Of a stretch of DNA of 64,000 bases, positions 25,876 to 34,489 are shown piece after piece (positions within the stretch are counted from its first letter, which is position 1; every line of letters begins with the position of its first letter). Position numbers and translations under genes: made by a program. Origin of the DNA: JAWKXU01 sp020446465 (GTDB lineage Bacteria > Pseudomonadota > Alphaproteobacteria > Sphingomonadales > Sphingomonadaceae); the NCBI GenBank assembly GCA_041396845.1, contig JAWKXU010000003.1, forward strand, positions 186,001-250,000, in the 5' to 3' direction. A model generated the notes under the pieces. The model was not told where the DNA came from. It did no database searches and was given only the letters and a program-made list of their open reading frames with translations.

Positions 25876-27162
25876 TTGGCTGAAAACCAGGCGAAGCTGA
25901 CCGCCCATGGTGCGGACTTTGACTTGCCCATAATGAAAGGGTCAGTTGGCCCGGATGTCATCGACATTCGCAAACTTTACGCACAGTCAAACATGTTCAC
26001 TTACGACCCCGGTTTTACCTCGACCGCGAGTTGTGAAAGCGCCCTTACCTACATCGACGGTGAAGAAGGCGTGTTGCTGCACCGGGGCTATCCCATCGGG
26101 CAACTGGCAGAACATTCCAGCTTCATGGAAGTCAGCTATCTTCTGCTGAATGGTGAGCTTCCCAACAAGACCGAACTGGACCAGTTCAGCTACACAATCA
26201 GCCGCCACACCATGTTGCATGAACAACTCATGCAGTTTTACCGCGGGTTCCGGCGCGATGCGCACCCGATGTCGATCATGTGCGGTGTCGTCGGCGCCCT
26301 GTCCGCTTTCTACCATGACAGCACTGACATTTCCGACCCGGAACACCGCAAGATCAGCAGCCATCGCCTGATCGCCAAAATGCCGACGATTGCGGCTGCC
26401 GCCTATAAATATGCTATCGGCCAGCCTTTCATGTATCCGGATAACAAGCTGTCCTACACTGGCAACTTCCTGCGGATGACTTTTGGCGTTCCTGCCGAAC
26501 CCTACGAAGTTCACCCCGCCGTCGAACGGGCGATGGACCGCATTTTCATCCTCCATGCAGACCATGAACAGAATGCGTCGACCTCGACTGTCCGCCTTGC
26601 AGGGTCTTCGGGTGCGAATCCCTTTGCCTGTATCGCTGCGGGCATCGCCTGTCTTTGGGGGCCGGCCCATGGCGGTGCAAACGAGGCTGCGCTTAACATG
26701 CTGCGCGAAATCGGCACGCCTGACCGCATCCCGCACTATATTGAGCGTGCAAAGGACAAGAACGACCCGTTCCGCCTGATGGGCTTTGGCCACCGCGTTT
26801 ACAAGAACTACGATCCGCGCGCGACTGTCATGCAGAAAACCGTGCGCGAAGTGTTCGATGCGCTTAAGGTTTCCGATCCACTGTTTGAAACCGCACTGCG
26901 TCTCGAAGAACTTGCGCTGAACGATGAATATTTCATCGAGAAGAAGCTGTTCCCGAACGTGGATTTCTACTCTGGCGTGATTCTTTCCGCCATTGGCTTC
27001 CCGACCACGATGTTCACCGTGCTCTTCGCACTGGCGCGGACGGTTGGCTGGGTCGCCCAGTGGAACGAAATGATATCCGATCCCGGCCAGAAGATCGGTC
27101 GCCCGCGCCAGCTTTATACCGGGCCGACGCAGCGCGATTATGTTCCTGTCGAAAAGCGTTGA
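25876..27162 (+). CDS. gltA: Citrate synthase
   Basis: A 428-residue type II citrate synthase. The start codon is TTG (25876), supported by an AAGGAG site about eight bases upstream and the N-terminus AENQAKLTAHG. Catalytic residues are visible in HADHEQNAST (His), MGFGHRVYKNYDPRA (His) and the Asp in FPNVDFYSG. It condenses oxaloacetate and acetyl-CoA to start the TCA cycle. It follows gltX on the same strand. Confidence 0.98.
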   Translation: MAENQAKLTAHGADFDLPIMKGSVGPDVIDIRKLYAQSNMFTYDPGFTSTASCESALTYIDGEEGVLLHRGYPIGQLAEHSSFMEVSYLLLNGELPNKTELDQFSYTISRHTMLHEQLMQFYRGFRRDAHPMSIMCGVVGALSAFYHDSTDISDPEHRKISSHRLIAKMPTIAAAAYKYAIGQPFMYPDNKLSYTGNFLRMTFGVPAEPYEVHPAVERAMDRIFILHADHEQNASTSTVRLAGSSGANPFACIAAGIACLWGPAHGGANEAALNMLREIGTPDRIPHYIERAKDKNDPFRLMGFGHRVYKNYDPRATVMQKTVREVFDALKVSDPLFETALRLEELALNDEYFIEKKLFPNVDFYSGVILSAIGFPTTMFTVLFALARTVGWVAQWNEMISDPGQKIGRPRQLYTGPTQRDYVPVEKR

Positions 27163-27186
27163 TATGCCGCAACAGGCGCAGTTGGC

Positions 27187-27390
27187 ATGAAGCTTCTGCG
27201 CCTGTTGCTGACAGCGTTTGGCATCGCGTTGGTTCTGTCAGGCGGGCTGTGGACCTTGCAGGGTCTGGGCATCGTAATGTGGCCAGCGGAAAGCTTCATG
27301 CTGGCAGAGCGTGCATGGGCGCTTTACGGATCGATCACCGTGTTAATCGGTATCGCCCTTATCCTGATGGGGCGCCGTATCCGACCCTAG
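27187..27390 (+). CDS. Small two-helix membrane protein, 67 aa
   Basis: A 67-residue protein with two predicted transmembrane helices, residues ~5-24 (RLLLTAFGIALVLSGGLWTL) and ~46-62 (LYGSITVLIGIALILMG), ending in an RRIRP basic tail. It starts 24 bases after gltA on the same strand and its stop overlaps the opposite-strand kinase stop (CTAG). No family is recognised. Confidence 0.7.
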   Translation: MKLLRLLLTAFGIALVLSGGLWTLQGLGIVMWPAESFMLAERAWALYGSITVLIGIALILMGRRIRP

Positions 27391-28754
27391 ATATCGGCGG
27401 GCAAGTCCAGCGTGAAGCGAGCGCCCTGCCCCAGCCCACTTTCCACAACGAGATCGCCTTGCATGGCGCGGGCCAGACGGCGCGAAATATACAGGCCAAG
27501 GCCTGATCCGCCATCGCCGCTTCGGCCAAGGCGTTCAAACTTTTCGAATATCGCTTCGTGGTCCTCGACCGCGATGCCTTTGCCCTGATCGGCAACCGTT
27601 ATCCTTGCACGACTGCCGTCCTGCTCCACACGCAACCATATCTGGGAATTTTCAGGGCCGTAACGGATGGCATTGCCCACCAGATTGAGCAGAATTTGCA
27701 ACACCCGGCGGAACTCTCCGATGGCGGGAACGCTCTCATCAGATTCGGGAAGATCAAGCGTTATGCCTCGCTCCTGCGCGCGCACGCCCAGAATGCCCGC
27801 GGCCCGGCGCGCCACGTCTGACAAGTCGATGTGGTCCGGGCTGGTGCTGAAATCCTCGGATTCCACAACCTCAAGGTCGGAAAGGTCATCTAGCAGCCCA
27901 AGAAGGTGCTGCCCTGCTGATGCAATATCGGCGGCATAGTCGGCATATTCATCGGCCAGTGGCCCTGCGAGCCGGGTGCGAATTGTCTCCGCATTGGCAA
28001 TGATCCGCGCGATGGGCTGGCGCAGAACAGGCGCAACCTCGCGCCCAATGGCCGCCGCCGGCTTTGCTTCGCGGACGCCCACTTGGACCGGCACGTCGAG
28101 TGGTTGATCGGCCACAAGGTAAAGCTCGAACCCGCGCGCTGCAACCTGGCTGCGGCCAAGCGGAAGCAGGCCTGCACGCCATGTCCGGTCCGAACCGGGC
28201 ACCACAACATTCACCCCATCAAGCAGACGCCAGTGCATTGGCTGGCGATGACTGCTGCCGGGAATTGCGACAAAGTTCGTCCAGGGGCGGCCCGGCACCT
28301 CGTTCATTGCCGCTGCCAAAGCCTGTGTTTCCACCGAGGTCGATTCTGCAGAAATAATGCGCTGTTGTTCATCAAGGCGTGCGTTCAGTTCGGCAAGGTG
28401 GCGATCAATCGCCGTTCGCCGTTCGCCATAGGATGCGATGTCATCAACGCGAACAGGGCGGTTTTGCCAGTTGCTGAGAGCAATTTCACACCCCTCTCCA
28501 TCATCAGCGACGGGGCGAACATCCGCCCAGGCAGTGACATCGTCCTGCCCATCCTGCGCGCGGATGGCTTGCGCAAGGTGCAGCCGATAGAGGCGTGCCT
28601 TGCGCGTCATCGCCAGAAGTTCGGGAATGGCGATCGTCCCGCCCAGCTTGCCGCCACAGCGAACCTGCAGCGTTGCCAGCGGTTCGTCGGCTGCCACGAG
28701 CCGATCCTCAGCGTCAGAGCGTGCCCGTGCCTGAAAGGTCGCACCAGTGGCCAC
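27387..28754 (-). CDS. Histidine-kinase-like protein lacking the phospho-acceptor histidine
   Basis: 455 residues from a GTG. No transmembrane segment is seen. The C-terminal ATPase domain is well formed: N box LVGNAIRYG, G1 DQGKGI, F box FEKFERLG and G2 GSGLGLYI. The dimerisation helix aligns with the kinase H box (SHEIRTP) as APVLRQP, so the acceptor His is Pro242. The following helix EYAADIASAGQHLLGLLDDL-like is otherwise kinase-like. It may bind ATP but cannot autophosphorylate at the usual site. It belongs to a leftward unit with three other unusual genes. Confidence 0.85.
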   Translation of the reverse strand: MATGATFQARARSDAEDRLVAADEPLATLQVRCGGKLGGTIAIPELLAMTRKARLYRLHLAQAIRAQDGQDDVTAWADVRPVADDGEGCEIALSNWQNRPVRVDDIASYGERRTAIDRHLAELNARLDEQQRIISAESTSVETQALAAAMNEVPGRPWTNFVAIPGSSHRQPMHWRLLDGVNVVVPGSDRTWRAGLLPLGRSQVAARGFELYLVADQPLDVPVQVGVREAKPAAAIGREVAPVLRQPIARIIANAETIRTRLAGPLADEYADYAADIASAGQHLLGLLDDLSDLEVVESEDFSTSPDHIDLSDVARRAAGILGVRAQERGITLDLPESDESVPAIGEFRRVLQILLNLVGNAIRYGPENSQIWLRVEQDGSRARITVADQGKGIAVEDHEAIFEKFERLGRSGDGGSGLGLYISRRLARAMQGDLVVESGLGQGARFTLDLPADI

Positions 28755-28755
28755 G

Positions 28756-29721
28756 TCAGCTCTCGTGCCAGCCAGTCACGGAAACTGCCAGCATGGTGGC
28801 AGCGCTTTCGGGATCAATATCCCGCAGCCACTGCGGCGGCTCCAGTTCGGAATGGATGAACATGATCTGGTTCATCACAGCCTGGGGTTTGACACCCGCC
28901 GCCCGCAGCGAGAGCGCAAGCCGCACGACATGGCGCGCATTCGTGGCAAGCGCACAAACATGCCGTTCCTGCCCTGCCCCAAAGGCAAGTGCAGTAAGAA
29001 ACATTGCCACACCACCATGGCGAATATCCAGCGCGGAAACTGCCTCTGGCCCCATCGCTGTTGCAATCCGGGCAATCAGGCCAAGGCGACTGCGGCTTTC
29101 ATCGAAATCACTACGCAGGCGGCGCTCAATCGCGTCCGCCGTGCTATCGTTCGTCACAGCAGTGCAGTTGCGCCATGTCACAACAGCGCCATGAAACAGA
29201 TCGCCCGGCAATTCGCCCAGTGGCAATTCCATCCTGCGCTGCTGCTGCACAAAACGGGCCTGCGCCGCCAGCAACGCCATCGCGCTGGCGGAAAGGTCAG
29301 CATCATCAGAAGCGATCAGATCCTGGACGAGAGGCGACAGCACGTAATCAAGCCCGGCGCGAATCTCCAGTCGCTCCGTCAAGTGCCATTCCAGCGCAAG
29401 CCCATGAACATGGGCCAGAAATGGCGTGCTGCTGACCAGCGCCTCGCTCAAGGCATTGCCTTGACTATGAGTGCGTTCAGAAGGGTCGGTCTGCTCGTCC
29501 ACTGCGGTTTCAGCTAACAGCAACTGACGCGCCACATCGTTTACCATGCCACGCACGCGGGCAACGACCGCATCAGTAAACAGAGAACGGTCCGTATCAG
29601 TGAGAAACTGGCGCAAAACAGCCCCGGCAGACGCGATAATCCCGTCACCGTCGCGCAGCGCAGCGTGCAAGCGCGGGCCGACACCGCCGTTGTGCACCTG
29701 TTTCATCGCAGTTTCCATCAT
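28756..29721 (-). CDS. Hypothetical helical protein (possibly DUF2336-like)
   Basis: About 321 residues from MMETAMKQVHNGGVGP. In-frame ATGs at 29718 and 29706 are alternatives and the longer upstream frame is non-coding in character. It is all-helical with repeated Leu/Ala-rich helices (SPLVQDLIASDDADLSASAMALLAAQARF; ALAFGAGQERHVCALATNARHV). The layout weakly recalls DUF2336 proteins of alphaproteobacteria, but I cannot confirm that. Its stop is two bases before the kinase-like GTG, so the two are co-translated. Confidence 0.7.
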   Translation of the reverse strand: MMETAMKQVHNGGVGPRLHAALRDGDGIIASAGAVLRQFLTDTDRSLFTDAVVARVRGMVNDVARQLLLAETAVDEQTDPSERTHSQGNALSEALVSSTPFLAHVHGLALEWHLTERLEIRAGLDYVLSPLVQDLIASDDADLSASAMALLAAQARFVQQQRRMELPLGELPGDLFHGAVVTWRNCTAVTNDSTADAIERRLRSDFDESRSRLGLIARIATAMGPEAVSALDIRHGGVAMFLTALAFGAGQERHVCALATNARHVVRLALSLRAAGVKPQAVMNQIMFIHSELEPPQWLRDIDPESAATMLAVSVTGWHES

Positions 29722-29744
29722 GATTGGGCTATATCGCCCTATGG

Positions 29745-30962
29745 TTAAAGTCGCGTTATCTCTTGTTTCTGCGATATTCGCGCCAGAAAATACAGACCAG
29801 CGGCAAGAGCACAGAGCGTAAGAACATGCACAGCAAGAGCAAGAATCGAACCAAAAGCTGCCGCAGACAATATGACGCTGAAAGTGAAACGATCTTCTGC
29901 AAGGCCCCGCCATTCGGCAGGCGCAAGCCCGGCCAGAACGCGCAAAGCTGCTGCCAGGACAAGGGCTGATAACCCCGCCTCGGCCCAACCGGATTCCGGA
30001 ATGAAGATGCCCGCAGCCAAAAGCCCTGACAACACAAAATCCAGCAGCCAGGTTTCTGCCATTTCCCAGCGGGAACTGGCGGGTTGCCCGCTGCCGGTTG
30101 CCGCCTCAACAGCAGCGAGGCCGCTTGCAACTTTCAATGCAAGATAGGCAAGCGCGATGAAGACAAGCCCAAGAGGCAACCAGACCCACCCCCCGACACC
30201 TGCTGCAATAAGCATCAGGGCGAAAGCGAGCCAAAGCATCTGAACGCCGGCTTTCGACCGGCGCGCAAGCGATACAGCGAAAGTCGAGAGAAACCAGCCC
30301 GCTATTGCATGCCCCGGCGCCCTGCCGGTGCTGGTTGGCACGTGGCGGCGGAGCCAGGTCGCCTCCAGCTTTTCAGCCTGAGCAGGCGATGACAGCAACA
30401 GCCAGTCACCATAGGAAAGGACATTTGAGCCGAGCGATACTTCCGGTACGCGCACCTGCAATGCAATGCGGAGCAGCGACGCAGGCACATCGCAATCGGA
30501 CGGCAAATCGCTCAACCGCTCCACCGCATGACCGGGCATAAGCAAGGCCCCTGCCCAGGCGCTGTTGAGGTCAATGCGTTCGAAACCGGCAGCTATACCT
30601 TCCTCGCATGGCAAAGTGAGAACGCAAGGCCCCTTGTCGAGCCGCTGTCGCGCCTTGTCTGAAAGCGGCACGAGACTATCTGCCAGAACGAGAAGTTCGT
30701 CATTTGCCTTGATAAGGCCGGACAACGCGCGCGCACCGCTGACCGTGTTGAAACGTGCTCCGGCCGTTTCGCAAATGTGCTGCAATGCAAGCAATGGCTG
30801 GTGAAGATAATCCGTCACGAACACGATTCGTTCGCAACCCAGCGCAAGCGCAAGGTCCAGTTGCCGGCGCGCGACGCTGCGGCCTGCAAACTCTATAAAA
30901 CCGCGATAGCCGCCGCTGCCGCAATCACTGGGTCTGACAATGGATAGGAGGGCGACACGCAC
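29745..30962 (-). CDS. Membrane protein with nucleotidyltransferase-like N-terminus and degenerate CDP-alcohol phosphotransferase-like C-terminus
   Basis: About 405 residues. GTG 30962 is preferred because AGGAG lies eight bases upstream; TTG 30968 is the alternative. Residues 15-210 look like a nucleotidyltransferase-type alpha/beta domain (GYRGFIEFAGRSVARRQLDLAL). The C-terminal half has about six transmembrane helices and its arrangement resembles fused cytidylyltransferase / CDP-alcohol phosphotransferase enzymes. However the DG-x2-AR-x8-G-x3-D-x3-D motif is missing: the aligned segment reads SGLAAVEAATG. Activity is therefore doubtful. It lies between the DUF2336-like and Hpt-like genes. 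Confidence 0.65.
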   Translation of the reverse strand: MRVALLSIVRPSDCGSGGYRGFIEFAGRSVARRQLDLALALGCERIVFVTDYLHQPLLALQHICETAGARFNTVSGARALSGLIKANDELLVLADSLVPLSDKARQRLDKGPCVLTLPCEEGIAAGFERIDLNSAWAGALLMPGHAVERLSDLPSDCDVPASLLRIALQVRVPEVSLGSNVLSYGDWLLLSSPAQAEKLEATWLRRHVPTSTGRAPGHAIAGWFLSTFAVSLARRSKAGVQMLWLAFALMLIAAGVGGWVWLPLGLVFIALAYLALKVASGLAAVEAATGSGQPASSRWEMAETWLLDFVLSGLLAAGIFIPESGWAEAGLSALVLAAALRVLAGLAPAEWRGLAEDRFTFSVILSAAAFGSILALAVHVLTLCALAAGLYFLARISQKQEITRL

Positions 30963-31046
30963 CCGCAATGCTCCTGCGCAAATTCAAGCGCGCAATCTAG
31001 GCAGGCTGACGCGAACTGCAAGCGGGCGCGTCGTAATTCTGCCCTG

Positions 31047-31349
31047 TCAATCGCGTGGGAAGTCGTCCAGCATAGCCCTGACGCGGCGCACAACCGTCGG
31101 ATCATTCGGCGCAAGGCCCTGCGCCTCGTCAGTCAGTGCAATCAGTTCATCCACATGAAAACTGCAAGCAAGTCCGCGCAAGCGCATCAATGCCATGTTC
31201 CAGTTTCCGTCGCATCGCGCACGGGACAAAAGATCCACATGATTTTCAAGGCTTTCCCGGAAGGCCGCGCGCAATTCACGGAGCAGCGCCGGGTCATCCC
31301 CTGCCGCTGCCGCAAGTGTTGCATCCAAAGACCCATATTCAAAAGCCAT
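31047..31349 (-). CDS. Hpt-like protein without the phosphorylatable histidine
   Basis: A 100-residue four-helix protein from the ATG at 31349 (MAFEYGSLDATLAAAAG). Two features match Hpt domains: LLRELRAAFRESLENHVDLLSRA and the second-helix motif. The canonical AHxLKG reads LMRLRG, so the acceptor His is Met55. The following ACSFHVDELIALTDEAQ fits the Hpt helix pattern. It reads leftward with the kinase-like gene and is divergent from the coiled-coil protein across ~70 bases. It may be a structural or inhibitory remnant of a phosphorelay. Confidence 0.7.
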   Translation of the reverse strand: MAFEYGSLDATLAAAAGDDPALLRELRAAFRESLENHVDLLSRARCDGNWNMALMRLRGLACSFHVDELIALTDEAQGLAPNDPTVVRRVRAMLDDFPRD

Positions 31350-31421
31350 AAGCAACGACTTATCCCATCTAGGTTAACGCAGGGTTTCACCCGGCATCGC
31401 CCGTGATATAGTCAGCGGGTT

Positions 31422-34181
31422 ATGGGCACGGACAGACACCTTATCGCCGTTGGGCAGACCACCAACAGTCAGACGCAGGGTAGCGAGGCTGAGGCCGAAA
31501 CCTCTGAATCGACAACCACAATGGACAGCGAATCGTCCACTGGGGAACAAGTGCTCGAACTCGAAGGCTACGAAACGTGGGAAACCGCGGAAGATGGCGA
31601 ATACACCGCCACGTCGCGCCTTCGCGGTGAATGGGTCATGCCTTGGCTCGCTGCGCTGGCCGTAACGGGGTGGACTGCATTTTTCGGCTGGGTTCATCAG
31701 GGTGAAATCGCATCCGGCACAACACCCGCGCAGTGGCTCGGCTGGATTGTGGACTGGTCGGTGCCGGTCCTGCTGGTTGTCGCAATCTGGCTGCTGGTGA
31801 TGCGAACCAGCAAGCGTGAAGCTGCACGTTTCAACGATACCGCATCGGCGTTATCCGCAGAATCGGCTCGCCTTGAAAGTCGCCTGCTGACAGTCAACCG
31901 TGAATTGAGCATGGCGCGGGATTTTATCGCCGCCCAGTCGCGCGACATTGAATCGCTTGGCCGGGTAGCCTGTGATCGGCTCTCCACCCACTCGGAACGG
32001 CTGGTTGAACTGATTCGCGACAATGGCGAACAGGTCGATGCAATTGCCAGTGTCAGCACGACCGCCCTTGAAAATATGGATCGCCTGCGCAGCGAACTGC
32101 CCGTCATTGCCAATTCGGCCCGCGATGTGACCAACCAGATCGGCGGTGCCGGGCAAACTGCCAAGGGGCAGCTTGATACACTTATCACAGGATTTCAGCG
32201 GCTTAACGAGTTTGGCACAGCCAGCGAACGGCAGGTCGAAGCCTTGCGCGAACGTGTCGATACCGTGCTGGCTGCATTTGAGGCGCAGATCAGCAGGTTC
32301 ACAGAAATAGCCGACACGCGCTTTGCCGCGCTGGATGAGCAAGGCACCGCGTTCGAGGCCCGGCTGGGAAGCAAGGAAGTCGCCAGCCAGGCGGCGATGC
32401 GCCGTCGGATGGAAACCCTGACCGGCGAACTCGACGAAGCGTTTGCTGCAGTTTCAGACAAGGAAGAAGACGCTCTCGCTTCGCTTCAAGGCCGCATAAC
32501 TGCCTTGCGCGAGGAAAGCATCGCCATGTCCGAACGGCTGCGAGAGGAAGAATCCGGCGTTCTGGCGAACTGGGAGGCCGCAACCGCCAACATGCGCGCC
32601 GATCTCACCAAGGCGCTGGAAGAAATCGCATCGCTTGACCGTTCGACAACGCAGGCGGCGCAAGAACGGCTCGATGCCTTGCGAAAAGTGGCGGAGCGTA
32701 TGGATATTGAGCTTGCCGAACGCGCATCGCATTTCTTCGCAGAACTGGAAGATCGCCGCAACACGGCAGACCATCTGCAGGAACAAACCGCTGCGGCCAT
32801 GGATTCGCGCCTCCATGCATTTGATACCGCGCTGGAAGCCAAGCGACAGGCCCATGAGGACGCAACCCGCAGCCTGACCGCAGAAGGGGAGGCTCTGGCC
32901 GCCCATGTTGACCAGTTAATGCAGCAAGTAACGCAAATCGCTGCACAGGGCGATCATGTGCAGGGCAAACTTTCACGCTCACTCGATTCGCTGAACGAAC
33001 AACTGATGGAGCAAATTGAACAAATCGCTGCCCAGTCCGAATATGTGCAAACCGGCCTCACGCAGTCGCTCGATATATTGAGGCAAAATGTGTCGGAAAG
33101 CCGCGAGGGGCTGGCCGGAACCGACACTGAAGTCGCCAGACTGACCGATGCCAGCGTCCGCCTGCTTGAACTGATCGTGGCGGCATCAGAACACAGCCGT
33201 GAGAAACTGCCCGAAGCGATCGGCGCCGCCGAAGGGCGTCTGGGAATGCTGACCGAAGAAACCGAACGCCTGCGCTTCATGCTTACCGAAGCGGAGGAGC
33301 GTTCGCGGTCACTTTCGGATTACGTGCTGGCTGCGCAACGTGACGGGGCTGCCACGCAGGAGCAGGTTGCTTCGCTTTACGACCAGATCACCCAACGTCA
33401 CGTCAGCAGCAGCGGCAAACTCGCCGAATTGCGCGACACGCTGGAACAGTTGCAAAGCCGTAGTGACGAAGTGGCCGACCATAACGAGGCCCGGTTGCGA
33501 GATGCCGTCAATGCGCTTGAACAAGCAATGACGCGCGTAACAACCGAACTTCAGAACAACGCTCGCGAAGCCGTCGATGCGCTTATCAACCGTATCGGTG
33601 ACGAAAGCGCAGAAGTCATTGAAAGGGCAGTTCGCCAACAGGCGAGTGAAAGCATCGGGGCGCTGGAAGGAAGCCTGGCCACTGTCAGTGCGGCAAGTCG
33701 CGATATGACAGTTCAACTGCGCGACCAGCTTGCCAAGGTGGATGAACTGACAGGCCATCTTGAAAGCCGCGTCGCCCTTGCCCGCCAACGCGCTGAAGAA
33801 CAGGAAAACGACGATTTCACCCGACGTGTTGCGTTGATTACTGAAGCGCTCAATTCCAAGGCAATCGACATCAGCAAAGCCTTGTCCAATGATGTGACAG
33901 ACACCGCCTGGGCCGCATACCTGAAAGGCGACCGCGGCATCTTCACGCGTCGGGCAGTCAGGCTGCTGGACAGTGCGGACAGCCGCGCCATTGTGCAGGT
34001 CTATGAATCAGACATGGACTTCCGTTCGCACGTCAATCGCTATGTCCATGACTTTGAATCGATGCTGCGCCAGTTGCTGTCCACGCGCGACGGCCACGCG
34101 CTATCAGTAACAGTGCTGTCATCCGATATGGGCAAGCTCTACGTCGCGCTTGCTCAGGCTATTGAACGGCTGCGCGCCTGA
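31422..34181 (+). CDS. Large two-TM coiled-coil membrane protein (TipN-like architecture)
   Basis: 919 residues. An acidic N-terminal tail (1-68) is followed by two transmembrane helices near residues 70-92 (WVMPWLAALAVTGWTAFFGWV) and 112-127 (VPVLLVVAIWLLVM). A ~700-residue Ala/Glu/Arg/Gln-rich coiled coil follows, then a folded C-terminal domain (FTRRAVRLLDSADSRAIVQVYESD...). Two transmembrane helices followed by a very long coiled coil is the layout of the Caulobacter polarity landmark TipN; sequence orthology is not proven. An ATG at 31521 is an alternative start. It is convergent with DUF1467, with stops adjacent. Confidence 0.8.
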   Translation: MGTDRHLIAVGQTTNSQTQGSEAEAETSESTTTMDSESSTGEQVLELEGYETWETAEDGEYTATSRLRGEWVMPWLAALAVTGWTAFFGWVHQGEIASGTTPAQWLGWIVDWSVPVLLVVAIWLLVMRTSKREAARFNDTASALSAESARLESRLLTVNRELSMARDFIAAQSRDIESLGRVACDRLSTHSERLVELIRDNGEQVDAIASVSTTALENMDRLRSELPVIANSARDVTNQIGGAGQTAKGQLDTLITGFQRLNEFGTASERQVEALRERVDTVLAAFEAQISRFTEIADTRFAALDEQGTAFEARLGSKEVASQAAMRRRMETLTGELDEAFAAVSDKEEDALASLQGRITALREESIAMSERLREEESGVLANWEAATANMRADLTKALEEIASLDRSTTQAAQERLDALRKVAERMDIELAERASHFFAELEDRRNTADHLQEQTAAAMDSRLHAFDTALEAKRQAHEDATRSLTAEGEALAAHVDQLMQQVTQIAAQGDHVQGKLSRSLDSLNEQLMEQIEQIAAQSEYVQTGLTQSLDILRQNVSESREGLAGTDTEVARLTDASVRLLELIVAASEHSREKLPEAIGAAEGRLGMLTEETERLRFMLTEAEERSRSLSDYVLAAQRDGAATQEQVASLYDQITQRHVSSSGKLAELRDTLEQLQSRSDEVADHNEARLRDAVNALEQAMTRVTTELQNNAREAVDALINRIGDESAEVIERAVRQQASESIGALEGSLATVSAASRDMTVQLRDQLAKVDELTGHLESRVALARQRAEEQENDDFTRRVALITEALNSKAIDISKALSNDVTDTAWAAYLKGDRGIFTRRAVRLLDSADSRAIVQVYESDMDFRSHVNRYVHDFESMLRQLLSTRDGHALSVTVLSSDMGKLYVALAQAIERLRA

Positions 34182-34484
34182 TCAGGTGCGATAGATCGCC
34201 GGTTCGGATGCCTGTTCGGGCGGTTCGCCAAAGACATTGATGTCATCGACCGTAATCCAGCCATAGGTGTAGTTGGCGACGAACAGCGCACAGAGCACCG
34301 CCGCTACCACCGTTGCGCGAAGCAGCAACATTCCTGGCCGGAAATTGGTTGGCGCGCTGTCGGCCTGCCCCGGAATACGTTCCAGATGATCGTCCTCATG
34401 TGAACGGATGCCCACGGGCAGCAGGATGAAAGCACTAGCGACCCACAAGAGGCCGTATATCGCAAGAATGGAGGTCCACTTCAT
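34182..34484 (-). CDS. DUF1467 family membrane protein
   Basis: A 100-residue protein from MKWTSILAIYGLLWVASAFILLPVGIRSHED. The motif LLPVGIRSHED is the DUF1467 hallmark. Two transmembrane helices are predicted (residues ~3-22 and ~48-68). Its start lies five bases after the rnj stop, so it is the last gene of the long leftward nuo-birA-coaX-rnj block. Function unknown. Confidence 0.9.
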   Translation of the reverse strand: MKWTSILAIYGLLWVASAFILLPVGIRSHEDDHLERIPGQADSAPTNFRPGMLLLRATVVAAVLCALFVANYTYGWITVDDINVFGEPPEQASEPAIYRT

Positions 34485-34489
34485 TCGGG

